A stretch of DNA of 64,000 nt, from contig NZ_RAQJ01000001.1 of assembly GCF_003610635.1 (NCBI RefSeq), forward strand, positions 186,001 to 250,000, given 5' to 3'. This document shows positions 27,292 to 35,809 of the stretch, in pieces; the first letter of the stretch is position 1; every line of letters begins with the position of its first letter. The position numbers and the translations under genes are program-made. Source of the stretch: Ichthyenterobacterium magnum (GTDB taxonomy: Bacteria > Bacteroidota > Bacteroidia > Flavobacteriales > Flavobacteriaceae). The notes under the pieces were generated by a model that was given only the letters and a program-made list of their open reading frames with translations, searched no databases and was not told the DNA's origin.

Positions 27292-28413
27292 CTATAACTT
27301 CTCAATAAATTTTGATGGAGTTGTATTAAACTGCTTTTTAAAAAAAGAATAAAATGAGGCTTTGCTTTTAAAACCACTTACTTGGGCTACACCAAAAATA
27401 GATAACTTTAAATGCTCTCCAGATTCTAAAAGTTGAGCAGCATATTTAACTCTATAAGTATTTACAAAATCGTAAAAAGTAGTTTTTAAATGTGTATTAA
27501 GTGCAAAAGATAATTGATGAGGCGTTAACTTAATTGATTTTGCTAATTGAGGTAATGTTAAGTTATTATCTAAAAAAGGCTTAGAGGTTTCAATATAACT
27601 TAATAATTCTTTTTCAATTTCAAAAAAGTCTAATCCTTCATATTTTTGTTTCCTTCTTTTTGGCTCAGCTATTGACTCGAAGATTAGTTTTGGGCTTTTA
27701 ACTATTGTATAACTTAAAATTAATATAAAAAGCGTCCACATTACCAAAGACCAATTCTCTATAAATCTGTTTTGAATATTTGCAAAATTTCTATACGTTG
27801 AAAAAGCGAATTCAAAAATAAAATACAAAGTAAAAAAAAGAAAAATTCTTTTGAGAGTTGTTAAAAGATCTGCTTGATTACTTGAAAAAAAATCTTTAAA
27901 CCTTTTCTCATATTTATAAATAAAGTTAAAACATATAATAAGGTAGATTAGCATTTGAATCATCATAATTAAAATAAATACTTTTATTAAAAAATTATGC
28001 ACTGAACCATGCATTACGTAAGATTCTAAAATTGCAGCTTTATATTTTGAATTAAGAAAAAGCATGCCACGGTATGTGTAAAAAAAATATAGAAATGGAA
28101 CAAAATGTAATGTCTCAATAAGTCTAAACTTATTATTTCCCAATCTAATTTTTAAATAGATCCATAGCAAAGGCGCAATGAGATACCAAATAGAATCACT
28201 TATGTATAATCCTTGTGGAAAAAACTTGTAAAGTTGAGAGAGACGCAAACTATGATCAAAAAGAATGATGGCAAATATTAATAGTAAACTAGAAAAAATT
28301 AGGTTCGCTTTTCTATTTCCTTTTTTTTGTGTCAAAAAAATAAAACATAATATAAGCGCCTGAATAGTGCCTATTAACAAAAACAATGACCAGATTGTAA
28401 TATTTAAATTCAT
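27292..28413 (-). CDS. AraC family regulator with N-terminal membrane domain
   Basis: The 373 residues have about seven hydrophobic helices in the first 240, then a cytoplasmic C-terminal AraC-type double HTH (LTLPQLAKSIKLTPHQLSFA ... IFGVAQVSGFKSKASFYSFF ... NTTPSKFIEKL). This membrane-anchored AraC type is common in Flavobacteriia and is thought to sense extracellular or membrane signals. The downstream lipoprotein gene at 25595 is a plausible target. A 680-bp non-coding stretch lies upstream. Confidence 0.88.
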   Translation of the reverse strand: MNLNITIWSLFLLIGTIQALILCFIFLTQKKGNRKANLIFSSLLLIFAIILFDHSLRLSQLYKFFPQGLYISDSIWYLIAPLLWIYLKIRLGNNKFRLIETLHFVPFLYFFYTYRGMLFLNSKYKAAILESYVMHGSVHNFLIKVFILIMMIQMLIYLIICFNFIYKYEKRFKDFFSSNQADLLTTLKRIFLFFTLYFIFEFAFSTYRNFANIQNRFIENWSLVMWTLFILILSYTIVKSPKLIFESIAEPKRRKQKYEGLDFFEIEKELLSYIETSKPFLDNNLTLPQLAKSIKLTPHQLSFALNTHLKTTFYDFVNTYRVKYAAQLLESGEHLKLSIFGVAQVSGFKSKASFYSFFKKQFNTTPSKFIEKL

Positions 28414-29036
28414 GATTATTTGTTTTATTGATTTTGACTCACTTTAAGTTTATAGACTTTAGATTGCTAAGATAATCTTAATGCAAACAGAAAAACCTTT
28501 AAAAATTAATTAAAAAGAGTTCTTTTTTATAGAAAAGAACTTTATAAAATAATGTTAACCAACTGTTCTATGTAATTTCAAATTCTAAAAAAACAAAAGA
28601 ACAATAACTATTTTAAGAAGGGTTTTCAAAATTTTAATAACCCTCTTCATTTTTTAAATTAACTTGATGGTATTAATTTTGAATTATAGCAACTAATTAT
28701 TAATCAAAAAACTAGGAGTAGACTTATCTAAAGCTAAACTATGGCACCATCAACCTTTTAAACTTTAACTGCTCATAGTTAATATTACTTTTGATTTTTT
28801 TTAATTTTTGATTTCTAAAAGCGAAACTAAACCTTTACAAGTCGTTTATCTCCTTATTGTTGAAATATGGAGATAGATTTATGAGCATTTTAACAAACCT
28901 GTAGCCTTAATATTGAATATATCAGTAAAAACAATTTTGTAGATGATCTTTTCTATAGTCTTAATAATTTTTTACAATATTTAAAAAAGTGATGTCCCAC
29001 TTTAAAAAGAGAGATTTTTAATTTCTACCCTTATAT
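28414..29036. other. Long intergenic region upstream of hemN
   Basis: About 620 bp carry no credible ORF. Two hairpins stand out. Around 28511-28546, AAAGAGTTCTTTT / AAAAGAACTTT reads as a terminator on the minus strand (stem then CTTTTT). Around 28617-28657, AAGGGTT / AACCCT is followed by ATTTTTT on the plus strand. Since no gene ends here, they could flank a small untranslated RNA or be remnants. Confidence 0.4.
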
Positions 29037-29080
29037 ATGACAAATATCATATTTTAAACAAGTAAACATATCTAATTTTG
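29037..29080 (+). promoter_or_regulatory. Fnr-like box and -7 element of hemN
   Basis: ATGACAAATATCAT (29037-29050) fits ATGAY-N4-ATCAT and is followed after 22 bp by TAATTTTG (29073-29080), a Bacteroidota -7 element. The box-to-promoter spacing is identical at five other promoters in the window. The placement is that of a class II activator site. Confidence 0.7.
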
Positions 29081-29096
29081 AGCTATAGAATTAGGT

Positions 29097-30461
29097 ATGA
29101 GTAAGTTGTTAGTAAATAAGTATAATGTAGCTGGTCCAAGATATACCAGCTATCCAACTGTTCCGTATTGGAACATAAACACGTTTTCATTAAAAAAATG
29201 GAAGTCTTCTTTAATACAATCTTTTAACGAAAGTAATACTAAAGAAGGTATAAGCTTATATATTCATTTGCCATTTTGCGAGAGTCTGTGTACGTTTTGT
29301 GGTTGTAACAAACGCATAACAAAAAGGCACGAAGTAGAATCACCTTATATTAATGCTGTTTTAAAAGAATGGGATTTGTATTGTAACCTATTTAATACAA
29401 AACCAAAAATAAAAGAACTGCATTTAGGCGGAGGAACTCCAACCTTTTTTGCTCCAAATAACCTAGAAAAATTGATTAATGGTATTTTGAGCAATGCAAC
29501 TCTTGCAGATGGTTATGAATTTAGTTTTGAAGGTCACCCAAACAATACTACAAAAACACATCTACAAACACTATACAATTTAGGGTTTAGACGTGTAAGC
29601 TTTGGTGTTCAAGATTATAATGACACCGTGCAAAAAGCAATTCATCGTATTCAACCTTTTAAAAATGTAAAACAAGTAACAGAAATTGCTCGAGAAATTG
29701 GATATACTTCTATAAGTCATGATATTATTTTTGGTTTACCTTTTCAAACTGAAGCCCATGTAGAAACTACAATAGAGAAAACAAAACAATTAAAACCAGA
29801 TCGTATTGCTTTTTACAGTTATGCGCATGTACCATGGATTAAAGGTAATGGTCAACGTGGTTTTAAAGATAAAGACTTACCAACAGCAGAAAGCAAGCGA
29901 GAACAATATCAACTAGGCAAAAAATTATTGAGTGAAGCAGGTTATTTAGAGATTGGCATGGATCATTTTGCATTACAAACAGATGCACTTTACAAGGCAG
30001 TTTCAAATAAAAAAATTCATAGAAACTTTATGGGTTATAGTGCCTCAAAAACTCAAGTTATGGTTGGTCTTGGTGTATCTTCTATTAGTGATAGTTGGTA
30101 TGGCTTTTCTCAAAACGTTAAAGGTATCGAGGAATATTATCATTTAATAAATGAAGGCATTATTCCAGTATACAGAGGACACATATTAAATAAGGAAGAT
30201 TTAATTATACGCAAGCATATTTTAAACCTAATGTGTCAGTTTAAAACATCTTGGACCAGCACTCATAATTATTTTACAGAATTACCAGAAACACTTATAA
30301 AATTAAAAGAAATCGAGCAAGATGGTCTTATCATCATGGGTTCAAATCAAATAACAGTAACAGACAAAGGTAAACCTTTTGTGAGAAATATATGTATGGC
30401 TTTTGATTTGCTATTGCAACGCAATAAACCAGACTCTCAACTATTTTCAATGACAATTTAA
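29097..30461 (+). CDS. hemN: Oxygen-independent coproporphyrinogen III oxidase
   Basis: The 454 residues form full-length HemN, a radical-SAM enzyme that decarboxylates coproporphyrinogen III to protoporphyrinogen IX without O2. The cluster motif CESLCTFCGC (C61, C65, C68, C70) and the N-terminal RYTSYPTVPYW are diagnostic. It lies at the left end of the nos/nor island and has the same Fnr-like promoter, consistent with anaerobic heme supply for NorB, NorC and the cytochromes. The usp gene follows after 12 bp. Confidence 0.95.
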   Translation: MSKLLVNKYNVAGPRYTSYPTVPYWNINTFSLKKWKSSLIQSFNESNTKEGISLYIHLPFCESLCTFCGCNKRITKRHEVESPYINAVLKEWDLYCNLFNTKPKIKELHLGGGTPTFFAPNNLEKLINGILSNATLADGYEFSFEGHPNNTTKTHLQTLYNLGFRRVSFGVQDYNDTVQKAIHRIQPFKNVKQVTEIAREIGYTSISHDIIFGLPFQTEAHVETTIEKTKQLKPDRIAFYSYAHVPWIKGNGQRGFKDKDLPTAESKREQYQLGKKLLSEAGYLEIGMDHFALQTDALYKAVSNKKIHRNFMGYSASKTQVMVGLGVSSISDSWYGFSQNVKGIEEYYHLINEGIIPVYRGHILNKEDLIIRKHILNLMCQFKTSWTSTHNYFTELPETLIKLKEIEQDGLIIMGSNQITVTDKGKPFVRNICMAFDLLLQRNKPDSQLFSMTI

Positions 30462-30473
30462 ATCAAAAAAAAG

Positions 30474-31307
30474 ATGAAAAAAATTATAGTACCAATAGAC
30501 TTTTCAGAACACTCTGCTTTTGCATTAGAAGCAGCAGCTAGTATTGCAAAAAAATATAACTCAGAGATTTTAGCATTACATATGTTAGAAATTTCTAATG
30601 CTGTTTTAACAAATAATGATAATGAACAACAAGCAGAAGCTGTATTCTTTTTAAAACTTGCAGAAAATAAGTTTGAAGAATTTTTAGACAAACCTTATTT
30701 AAAAAATATTAACATCACTCCCATTGTTAAGCATTTTAAAGTGTTTAGCGAAGTAAATGACGTGGCAAAAGAGCATGATGCAGATATAATTATAATGGGC
30801 TCGCATGGGTCGAGCGGATTAAAAGAAATGCTCATTGGCTCAAACACAGAAAAAGTTGTAAGACATTCAGACATACCAGTTTTGGTCATCAAACACAACC
30901 CAATTTTAATGGATTTTGAAACTGTTGTTTTTGCCTGTGATTTCTCTGATGACGCCATTAGACCATATATTAATGCAACAAAAATGTTTAAAACTTTAGG
31001 TTCAAAAATTCATTTACTCTATGTCAATCTGCCTAATACAAATTTTAGAAGTTCTGCAGAAATGGAAAAACGTGTAGCAGACTTTTTACTTAAAGCTGAT
31101 GGCAATATTGATAACATTAAAAATGTAAAATATGTTTCAGATTATACAGTTGAAAAAGGAATATTAAATTATTCTAATATTGCAGGAGCAGATTTGATAG
31201 CTATTGCAACTCATGGCAGAACCGGTTTAGCACATTTCTTTGAAGGAAGTATTTCTGAAGATATAGCAAATCATTCTACACTTCCTGTAATGACATTCAA
31301 AATATAA
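30474..31307 (+). CDS. Universal stress protein with two tandem Usp domains
   Basis: The 277 residues comprise two UspA domains (about 1-140 and 145-277). The first contains KKIIVPIDFSEHSAFALEAA and the nucleotide-binding IMGSHGSSGLKEMLIGSNTEKV; the second has IAIATHGRTGLAHFFEGSIS. It is cytoplasmic and probably ATP-binding. It lies 12 bp after hemN and before a strong terminator, so it is likely expressed with hemN under low oxygen. Confidence 0.92.
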   Translation: MKKIIVPIDFSEHSAFALEAAASIAKKYNSEILALHMLEISNAVLTNNDNEQQAEAVFFLKLAENKFEEFLDKPYLKNINITPIVKHFKVFSEVNDVAKEHDADIIIMGSHGSSGLKEMLIGSNTEKVVRHSDIPVLVIKHNPILMDFETVVFACDFSDDAIRPYINATKMFKTLGSKIHLLYVNLPNTNFRSSAEMEKRVADFLLKADGNIDNIKNVKYVSDYTVEKGILNYSNIAGADLIAIATHGRTGLAHFFEGSISEDIANHSTLPVMTFKI

Positions 31308-31356
31308 AGTAAAATACATTTGGTTTTAAATAGTTAGTTAATAAATAATGTGTTTT

Positions 31357-31385
31357 AGAGGCGAGTTATATCTCGCCTCTTTTTA
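31357..31385 (+). terminator. Terminator of hemN-usp unit
   Basis: AGAGGCGAG (31357-31365), a 6-nt loop and CTCGCCTCT (31372-31380) are followed by TTTT. This perfect 9-bp stem separates the usp gene from the nos promoter. Confidence 0.9.
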
Positions 31386-31410
31386 TATATCACAATTTTA
31401 ATTCATAAAA

Positions 31411-31426
31411 AGGATAAAAATATCCT
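31411..31426 (+). promoter_or_regulatory. Rrf2/NsrR-like palindrome in nos promoter
   Basis: AGGATA-AAAA-TATCCT is a perfect 6-4-6 palindrome 4 bp upstream of the Fnr-like box. Nearly the same sequence overlaps the ric promoter (56985-57000). The regulator would be the Rrf2 protein at 57019 (inference). Confidence 0.4.
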
Positions 31427-31430
31427 AAAT

Positions 31431-31474
31431 ATGATTTATATCATATTTTAACAAAACATTAGGCTGTAATTTTG
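31431..31474 (+). promoter_or_regulatory. Fnr-like box and -7 element of the nos operon
   Basis: ATGATTTATATCAT (31431-31444) is followed after 22 bp by TAATTTTG (31467-31474). The gene start is at 31495. Box and spacing match the hemN and norC promoters. Confidence 0.72.
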
Positions 31475-31494
31475 TTGTATAAATCAATATAAAC

Positions 31495-31998
31495 ATGAAG
31501 ACAACACTAAAATTAATGACCATTTTATTTACACTACTTATAATGAGTTGTGGCGGTAAAGAAGAAAAGAAAGACGAAAAATTCTCTTACAAAAAGAAAA
31601 CAACAACTGAAAAAACAACAACTAAAAAAGCCGAAAAAGTTTTAGCCTCAAAAAAAGTAGATTTAAACAATAAAGGTATAGGTCCAATAAAATCTATCAC
31701 TTTAGATGCAACAATAGACCAAAAAATGGCTACACATGGAGACGAAGTCTTTAAAAAAATGTGTACAGCTTGCCATAGACCAAACAAAAAATTTATAGGT
31801 CCTGCTCCAAAAGACATTTTAAGTAGACGTTCTCCAGAATGGGTAATGAACATGATTTTAAACCCTGATGAAATGACTCAAAAAGACCCTTTAGCAAAGG
31901 CTTTACTAATAGAGTTTAACGGTTCGCCAATGGCAAATCAAGGATTGTCTGAGGAAGATGCCAGAGCCGTTTTAGAATATTTCAGAACAATTAAATAA
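31495..31998 (+). CDS. Lipoprotein c-type cytochrome of nos operon
   Basis: The 167 residues begin with a lipoprotein signal (LLIMSCGGKEE, Cys19), followed by a Lys/Thr-rich linker to about residue 60 and a monoheme cytochrome c domain. The heme motif is MCTACH, and GSPMANQGLS holds the probable Met axial ligand. It is first in the nos operon. Cytochromes at this position in clade II nos clusters are thought to feed electrons to NosZ (family knowledge plus inference). The following fasciclin gene starts 7 bp later. Confidence 0.9.
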   Translation: MKTTLKLMTILFTLLIMSCGGKEEKKDEKFSYKKKTTTEKTTTKKAEKVLASKKVDLNNKGIGPIKSITLDATIDQKMATHGDEVFKKMCTACHRPNKKFIGPAPKDILSRRSPEWVMNMILNPDEMTQKDPLAKALLIEFNGSPMANQGLSEEDARAVLEYFRTIK

Positions 31999-32005
31999 TA
32001 CTAAT

Positions 32006-32581
32006 ATGAAAACAGCCAAAACACTCGTTTTAGTTTTTGCACTAGTAGCTTTCGTATACTCGTGCAAAAATGAAAACAAAGAAGCCTCAACCAATGCAAC
32101 AGTTACCAAAACTGATAATGAGCCTGCTAAAAAAACGGGCCAAGCTTTTATTAAAGACGATGCAAGTACAACTGTTTTAAGCATAGCTATTGGCTCAAAA
32201 GACCACTCTACTCTTGTTGCTGCGGTTCAAGCTGCAGAGCTTGAAAATGCATTAGTAAATGCTGGACCTTTAATGGTATTTGCACCAACAAACGAAGCTT
32301 TTGCAGCGTTGCCAGAAGGAACCGTTGATAATTTACTGAAACCAGAAAACAAAGAGGCACTGGCAAATATTTTAAAATACCATGTAACACCTGGTAATTA
32401 CTCAAAAGATTTTTTAAAGAAGTTTAAAAAGCTTGGGCAAGCTAATAACCAATATGTAAAAGTAGAGGTTATAAATGGAGAACCTATGATTGGAGGCGCA
32501 AAAATATTAGGAAGCGTTAAAGCTGGTAATGGCATTGTACACGTCATAGATAAAGTATTATTACCATCAACTGAAGAATAA
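32006..32581 (+). CDS. Fasciclin-domain lipoprotein of nos operon
   Basis: The 191 residues begin with a lipoprotein signal (LVAFVYSCKNENK, Cys20), a short linker and one fasciclin (FAS1) domain with the classic segments LMVFAPTNEAFAALPEGTVD and ILKYHVTPGNY. FAS1 domains mediate adhesion or protein contacts. Its position between the cytochrome and nosZ recurs, as far as I recall, in Bacteroidota nos clusters, but the function is not known. Confidence 0.9.
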   Translation: MKTAKTLVLVFALVAFVYSCKNENKEASTNATVTKTDNEPAKKTGQAFIKDDASTTVLSIAIGSKDHSTLVAAVQAAELENALVNAGPLMVFAPTNEAFAALPEGTVDNLLKPENKEALANILKYHVTPGNYSKDFLKKFKKLGQANNQYVKVEVINGEPMIGGAKILGSVKAGNGIVHVIDKVLLPSTEE

Positions 32582-32607
32582 AAAACACTAATCTAATTTA
32601 AGAACAT

Positions 32608-34578
32608 ATGAGAAATTTATTAAAATTAACAGTTGCACTTGTATTCGTATTTGGTATCTATACAAGTTGTAACAATACAAAATCATCAGATAGTAAGTCT
32701 GGTGCCTTAGCTAGTAATATTGCAGAGAAAGTTTATGTTGCTCCTGGAGAACATGACGAGTTTTATGCCTTTATCTCTGGAGGTTACAGTGGTAATTTAA
32801 CCGTTTATGGTTTGCCATCTGGAAGAATGTTTAAAGAGATTCCTGTATTCTCACAATTCCCAACATCTGGATATGGTTACTCAGAAGAAACGAAACCCAT
32901 GTTAAACACGTCTCACGGGTTTGTGCCTTGGGGAGATTCTCACCATCCAGATATTTCTCAAACCAATGGCGAGATTGATGGACGTTTCATTTTTATTAAT
33001 GAAAATAATACACCAAGAATAGCAAAAATTGATTTAAAAACATTTGAAACAACCGAAATTATTGAAGTACCAAATAGTGCAGGTAACCACAGTTCGTCGT
33101 TTGTAACAGAAAACACAGAATATGTTGTTGCTGGTACACGTTTTTCTGTTCCAGTACCTCAAAGAGATATGCCTATTAGTGAATATAAAGGGAACTTTCA
33201 AGGTGCTTTATCTTTTATTTCTGTAGAGCCTGAACATGGTCATATGGATATCAAATTTCAAGTGCTAATGCCAGGTTTTAACTATGATTTAGCGCATCCT
33301 GGACGTGGAGCTTCTCATGGTTGGTTTTTCTTTTCAACCTATAATTCGGAAGAAGCAAGTACATTGTTAGAAGTAAATGCATCACAAAATGATAAAGATT
33401 TTATCGCTGCCATTAACTGGAAGAAAATTGAAGAATATGTTAATAATGGAGGCGGAAAAATGATGCCAGCAAATTATGCACATAACGTTTATGATGAAGC
33501 AACGCATACTGCCACCTCTACTATGAAAAAAGAAGTGCGCGTTGTAAATCCATCAGAAGTGCCAGGAGCAGTATTTTTACTACCAACACCTAAATCACCT
33601 CATGGTTGTGATGTAGATCCTTCAGGTGAGTATATTATTGGTAATGGAAAGTTATCGGCTAATTTAACTGTGCATTCATTTACTAAAATGTTAGATGCTA
33701 TTAAAAACGAAAAGTTTGATGGCGATGCATATGGGATTCCTATTCTTAAGTTTGAAGATGTTTTAGCAGGCTCAGTAGAGCAACCAGGTTTAGGGCCTTT
33801 ACATACAGAGTTTGACGATAAAGGAAATGCCTATACAACATTCTTTATATCTTCTGAAGTTGTAAAATGGAAGCTTGGCACTTGGGAAGTTTTAGATAGA
33901 CAACCTACATACTATTCTGTAGGTCACTTAACAATTCCTGGAGGAAACTCTAGAAAACCACAAGGAAAATACATGTTTGCAATGAACAAAATCACAAAAG
34001 ATCGTTATTTACCAACTGGTCCAGAACTAGAACACTCTGCTCAACTCTATGATATTTCTGGAGATAAAATGGAATTATTATTAGACTTCCCAACACATGG
34101 CGAACCACATTATGCAGCTGCAATGCGTGCTGACCTCATTAAAGAACGTTCTCAAAAAATATATAATCTAGAAGACAACAAACACCCTTATGCTGCTTTC
34201 GCTGATGCTGATACTAAAGTAGTAAGAAAAGGAAACGAAGTACATATATATATGACAACGATTAGAAGTCACTTCTCGCCAGATAATATTGAAGGCATTA
34301 AAGTTGGCGATAAAGTATATTTCCACGTTACAAATTTAGAACAAGATTTCGATGTACCGCATGGATTTGCAGTACTAGGACAAAACACGTCTGAGTTATT
34401 AATTATGCCTGGACAAACCAAAACCTCTATTTGGGAGCCTACTAAAGTTGGTGTATGGCCATTCTATTGTACAGATTTCTGTTCTGCTTTGCACCAAGAA
34501 ATGCAAGGTTACATTAGAGTATCTGCAGCACATGCTAACACACCATTAAAATGGTCGATGGGTGAAGACATTGAATAA
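32608..34578 (+). CDS. nosZ: Nitrous-oxide reductase, Sec-dependent (clade II-like) type
   Basis: The 656 residues form a complete NosZ, reducing N2O to N2. The N-terminus is a lipoprotein-type Sec signal (VFGIYTSCNN) rather than a twin-arginine signal, the mark of clade II enzymes. The seven-bladed propeller with CuZ histidines includes GASHGWFFFSTYN and PHGCDVDPSGEY. The C-terminal cupredoxin carries the CuA ligands: His585 (DVPHGFAV), Cys621, Trp/Asp region, Cys625, His629 and Met632 (CTDFCSALHQEM). It lies in the middle of the nos operon, followed by an intra-operon terminator. Confidence 0.98.
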   Translation: MRNLLKLTVALVFVFGIYTSCNNTKSSDSKSGALASNIAEKVYVAPGEHDEFYAFISGGYSGNLTVYGLPSGRMFKEIPVFSQFPTSGYGYSEETKPMLNTSHGFVPWGDSHHPDISQTNGEIDGRFIFINENNTPRIAKIDLKTFETTEIIEVPNSAGNHSSSFVTENTEYVVAGTRFSVPVPQRDMPISEYKGNFQGALSFISVEPEHGHMDIKFQVLMPGFNYDLAHPGRGASHGWFFFSTYNSEEASTLLEVNASQNDKDFIAAINWKKIEEYVNNGGGKMMPANYAHNVYDEATHTATSTMKKEVRVVNPSEVPGAVFLLPTPKSPHGCDVDPSGEYIIGNGKLSANLTVHSFTKMLDAIKNEKFDGDAYGIPILKFEDVLAGSVEQPGLGPLHTEFDDKGNAYTTFFISSEVVKWKLGTWEVLDRQPTYYSVGHLTIPGGNSRKPQGKYMFAMNKITKDRYLPTGPELEHSAQLYDISGDKMELLLDFPTHGEPHYAAAMRADLIKERSQKIYNLEDNKHPYAAFADADTKVVRKGNEVHIYMTTIRSHFSPDNIEGIKVGDKVYFHVTNLEQDFDVPHGFAVLGQNTSELLIMPGQTKTSIWEPTKVGVWPFYCTDFCSALHQEMQGYIRVSAAHANTPLKWSMGEDIE

Positions 34579-34619
34579 ACAAATTAGGAAAATTTTGTTT
34601 TAGTGTTTATTTTCCTATC

Positions 34620-34658
34620 AAAGGCGAGAGTTGTCTTTTCGCTCTCGCCTTTCTTTTT
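34620..34658 (+). terminator. Hairpin terminator/attenuator directly after nosZ
   Basis: AAGGCGAGAG (34621-34630) and CTCTCGCCTT (34642-34651) form a 10-bp stem followed by TCTTTTT. Maturation genes continue 33 bp later on the same strand, so partial termination would give more nosZ than nosLDFY transcript. Confidence 0.85.
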
Positions 34659-34690
34659 AAAACACTATATAAATCACTAAATATTTCAAG

Positions 34691-35287
34691 ATGAAAAAGT
34701 CAAATATCATCATGTTACTTGCAGCAATTCTGCCATTGGGATTATTCTTATTTCCATTATGGAAAATCACCTTAGAAGCACCTCAATATCCAACACCTTT
34801 AGGCATGTATATTCACATTAATGACTTTTCTGATGCAAATCCGCATGACATCAAAAATATCAACTTAATGAATCATTACGTTGGTATGCAGTACATACCA
34901 GAAGCCATTCCCGAGTTTAAGATATTTCCGTTAGGTATAATTATTACTAGTGTTATAGGGTTACTTATAGCTTTTAAAGGAAACTACAAGTGGTTTTTGG
35001 GATGGTTTGTTTTAATGATTGTTTTGAGTGCTGCAGGCATGTATGATTTCTATTTATGGGAGCACGATTATGGTCATAACCTAGACCCTAAAGCCATTAT
35101 GAAGTTTACCAATCCAGATGGTACGCAAATGGGGTTTCAACCACCTCTTTTTGGAAGTAAAGATATCTTAAATTTTAGAGCACATTCTTATCCACAATTA
35201 GGCTCTTTGTTTTTAACGCTAGGTATTGCTTTTGGATTTATAGCTTATTTGGTAGGAAAGAAAAACTATAAAAAATTCCCATCCTAA
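34691..35287 (+). CDS. Nos-operon integral membrane protein of unknown function
   Basis: This 198-residue protein has about four helices (near 5-23, 77-93, 100-118 and 168-186) and periplasmic loops with many His/Met/Tyr residues: LMNHYVGMQYIPEAI, DFYLWEHDYGHNLDP and FRAHSYPQLGSLF. The position between nosZ and nosL is occupied by membrane proteins in many clade II nos clusters, some called NosB; equivalence is not certain. The conserved histidines might bind copper or heme (inference). Confidence 0.75.
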   Translation: MKKSNIIMLLAAILPLGLFLFPLWKITLEAPQYPTPLGMYIHINDFSDANPHDIKNINLMNHYVGMQYIPEAIPEFKIFPLGIIITSVIGLLIAFKGNYKWFLGWFVLMIVLSAAGMYDFYLWEHDYGHNLDPKAIMKFTNPDGTQMGFQPPLFGSKDILNFRAHSYPQLGSLFLTLGIAFGFIAYLVGKKNYKKFPS

Positions 35288-35352
35288 ATCCTTCCCAAAA
35301 GGAAAGGCTTTTTTAAAGTTCTCTTTCCTTTAAAAAAGGGTTAGAGATAGGA
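35280..35352. repeat. Intergenic inverted-repeat element after the nos membrane-protein gene
   Basis: ATCCTAAATCCTTCCC at the left and GGGTTAGAGATAGGAT at the right enclose an inner perfect stem CTTTTTTAAAG (35308-35318) / CTTTAAAAAAG (35328-35338). The left end overlaps the stop codon of the preceding gene. It looks like one of the dispersed REP-like hairpins of Flavobacteriia and may influence mRNA stability in the operon. Confidence 0.55.
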
Positions 35353-35367
35353 TAAAACACTAAAAAA

Positions 35368-35805
35368 ATGCAAACACTAAAACACTATTCAATTTATGCA
35401 TTACTACTGTTGTTTTTCAATTGTAATGTATCACCCAAAGCCATAGACTATGGTAATGATGGTTGCCACTTTTGTAAAATGACTATTGTAGACAAAGTTC
35501 ATGCAGCAGAAATTGTTACTCAAAAAGGCAAGGTTTATACTTTTGATGCTACCGAGTGCATGATTAATTTCATGGATGAATTTGACACTTCAGAAATTGC
35601 ATTGTATTTATCTAATGATTATACAGAACCTGAAGCATTAATTAATGCCACTAAAGCTACCTTTTTAATTAGCGAAAACATCCCAAGCCCAATGGGAGCG
35701 TTTTTGTCTGCTTTTAAAACTAATGAGGAAGCAAAAAAAGTTCAAACTGAAAAAGGGGGAACACTTTATACATGGAATGAACTACTAGCGCATTTTAAAG
35801 ACTAG
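35368..35805 (+). CDS. nosL: NosL copper-chaperone lipoprotein
   Basis: The 145 residues begin with a lipoprotein signal (LLLLFFNCNVS) and contain the NosL motif GCHFCKMTIVDKVHAAEIV, whose Cys/Met residues bind Cu(I), and FDATECMINFMDE. NosL delivers copper to apo-NosZ via the NosDFY complex. It precedes nosD by 4 bp. Confidence 0.95.
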   Translation: MQTLKHYSIYALLLLFFNCNVSPKAIDYGNDGCHFCKMTIVDKVHAAEIVTQKGKVYTFDATECMINFMDEFDTSEIALYLSNDYTEPEALINATKATFLISENIPSPMGAFLSAFKTNEEAKKVQTEKGGTLYTWNELLAHFKD

Positions 35806-35809
35806 TAAA

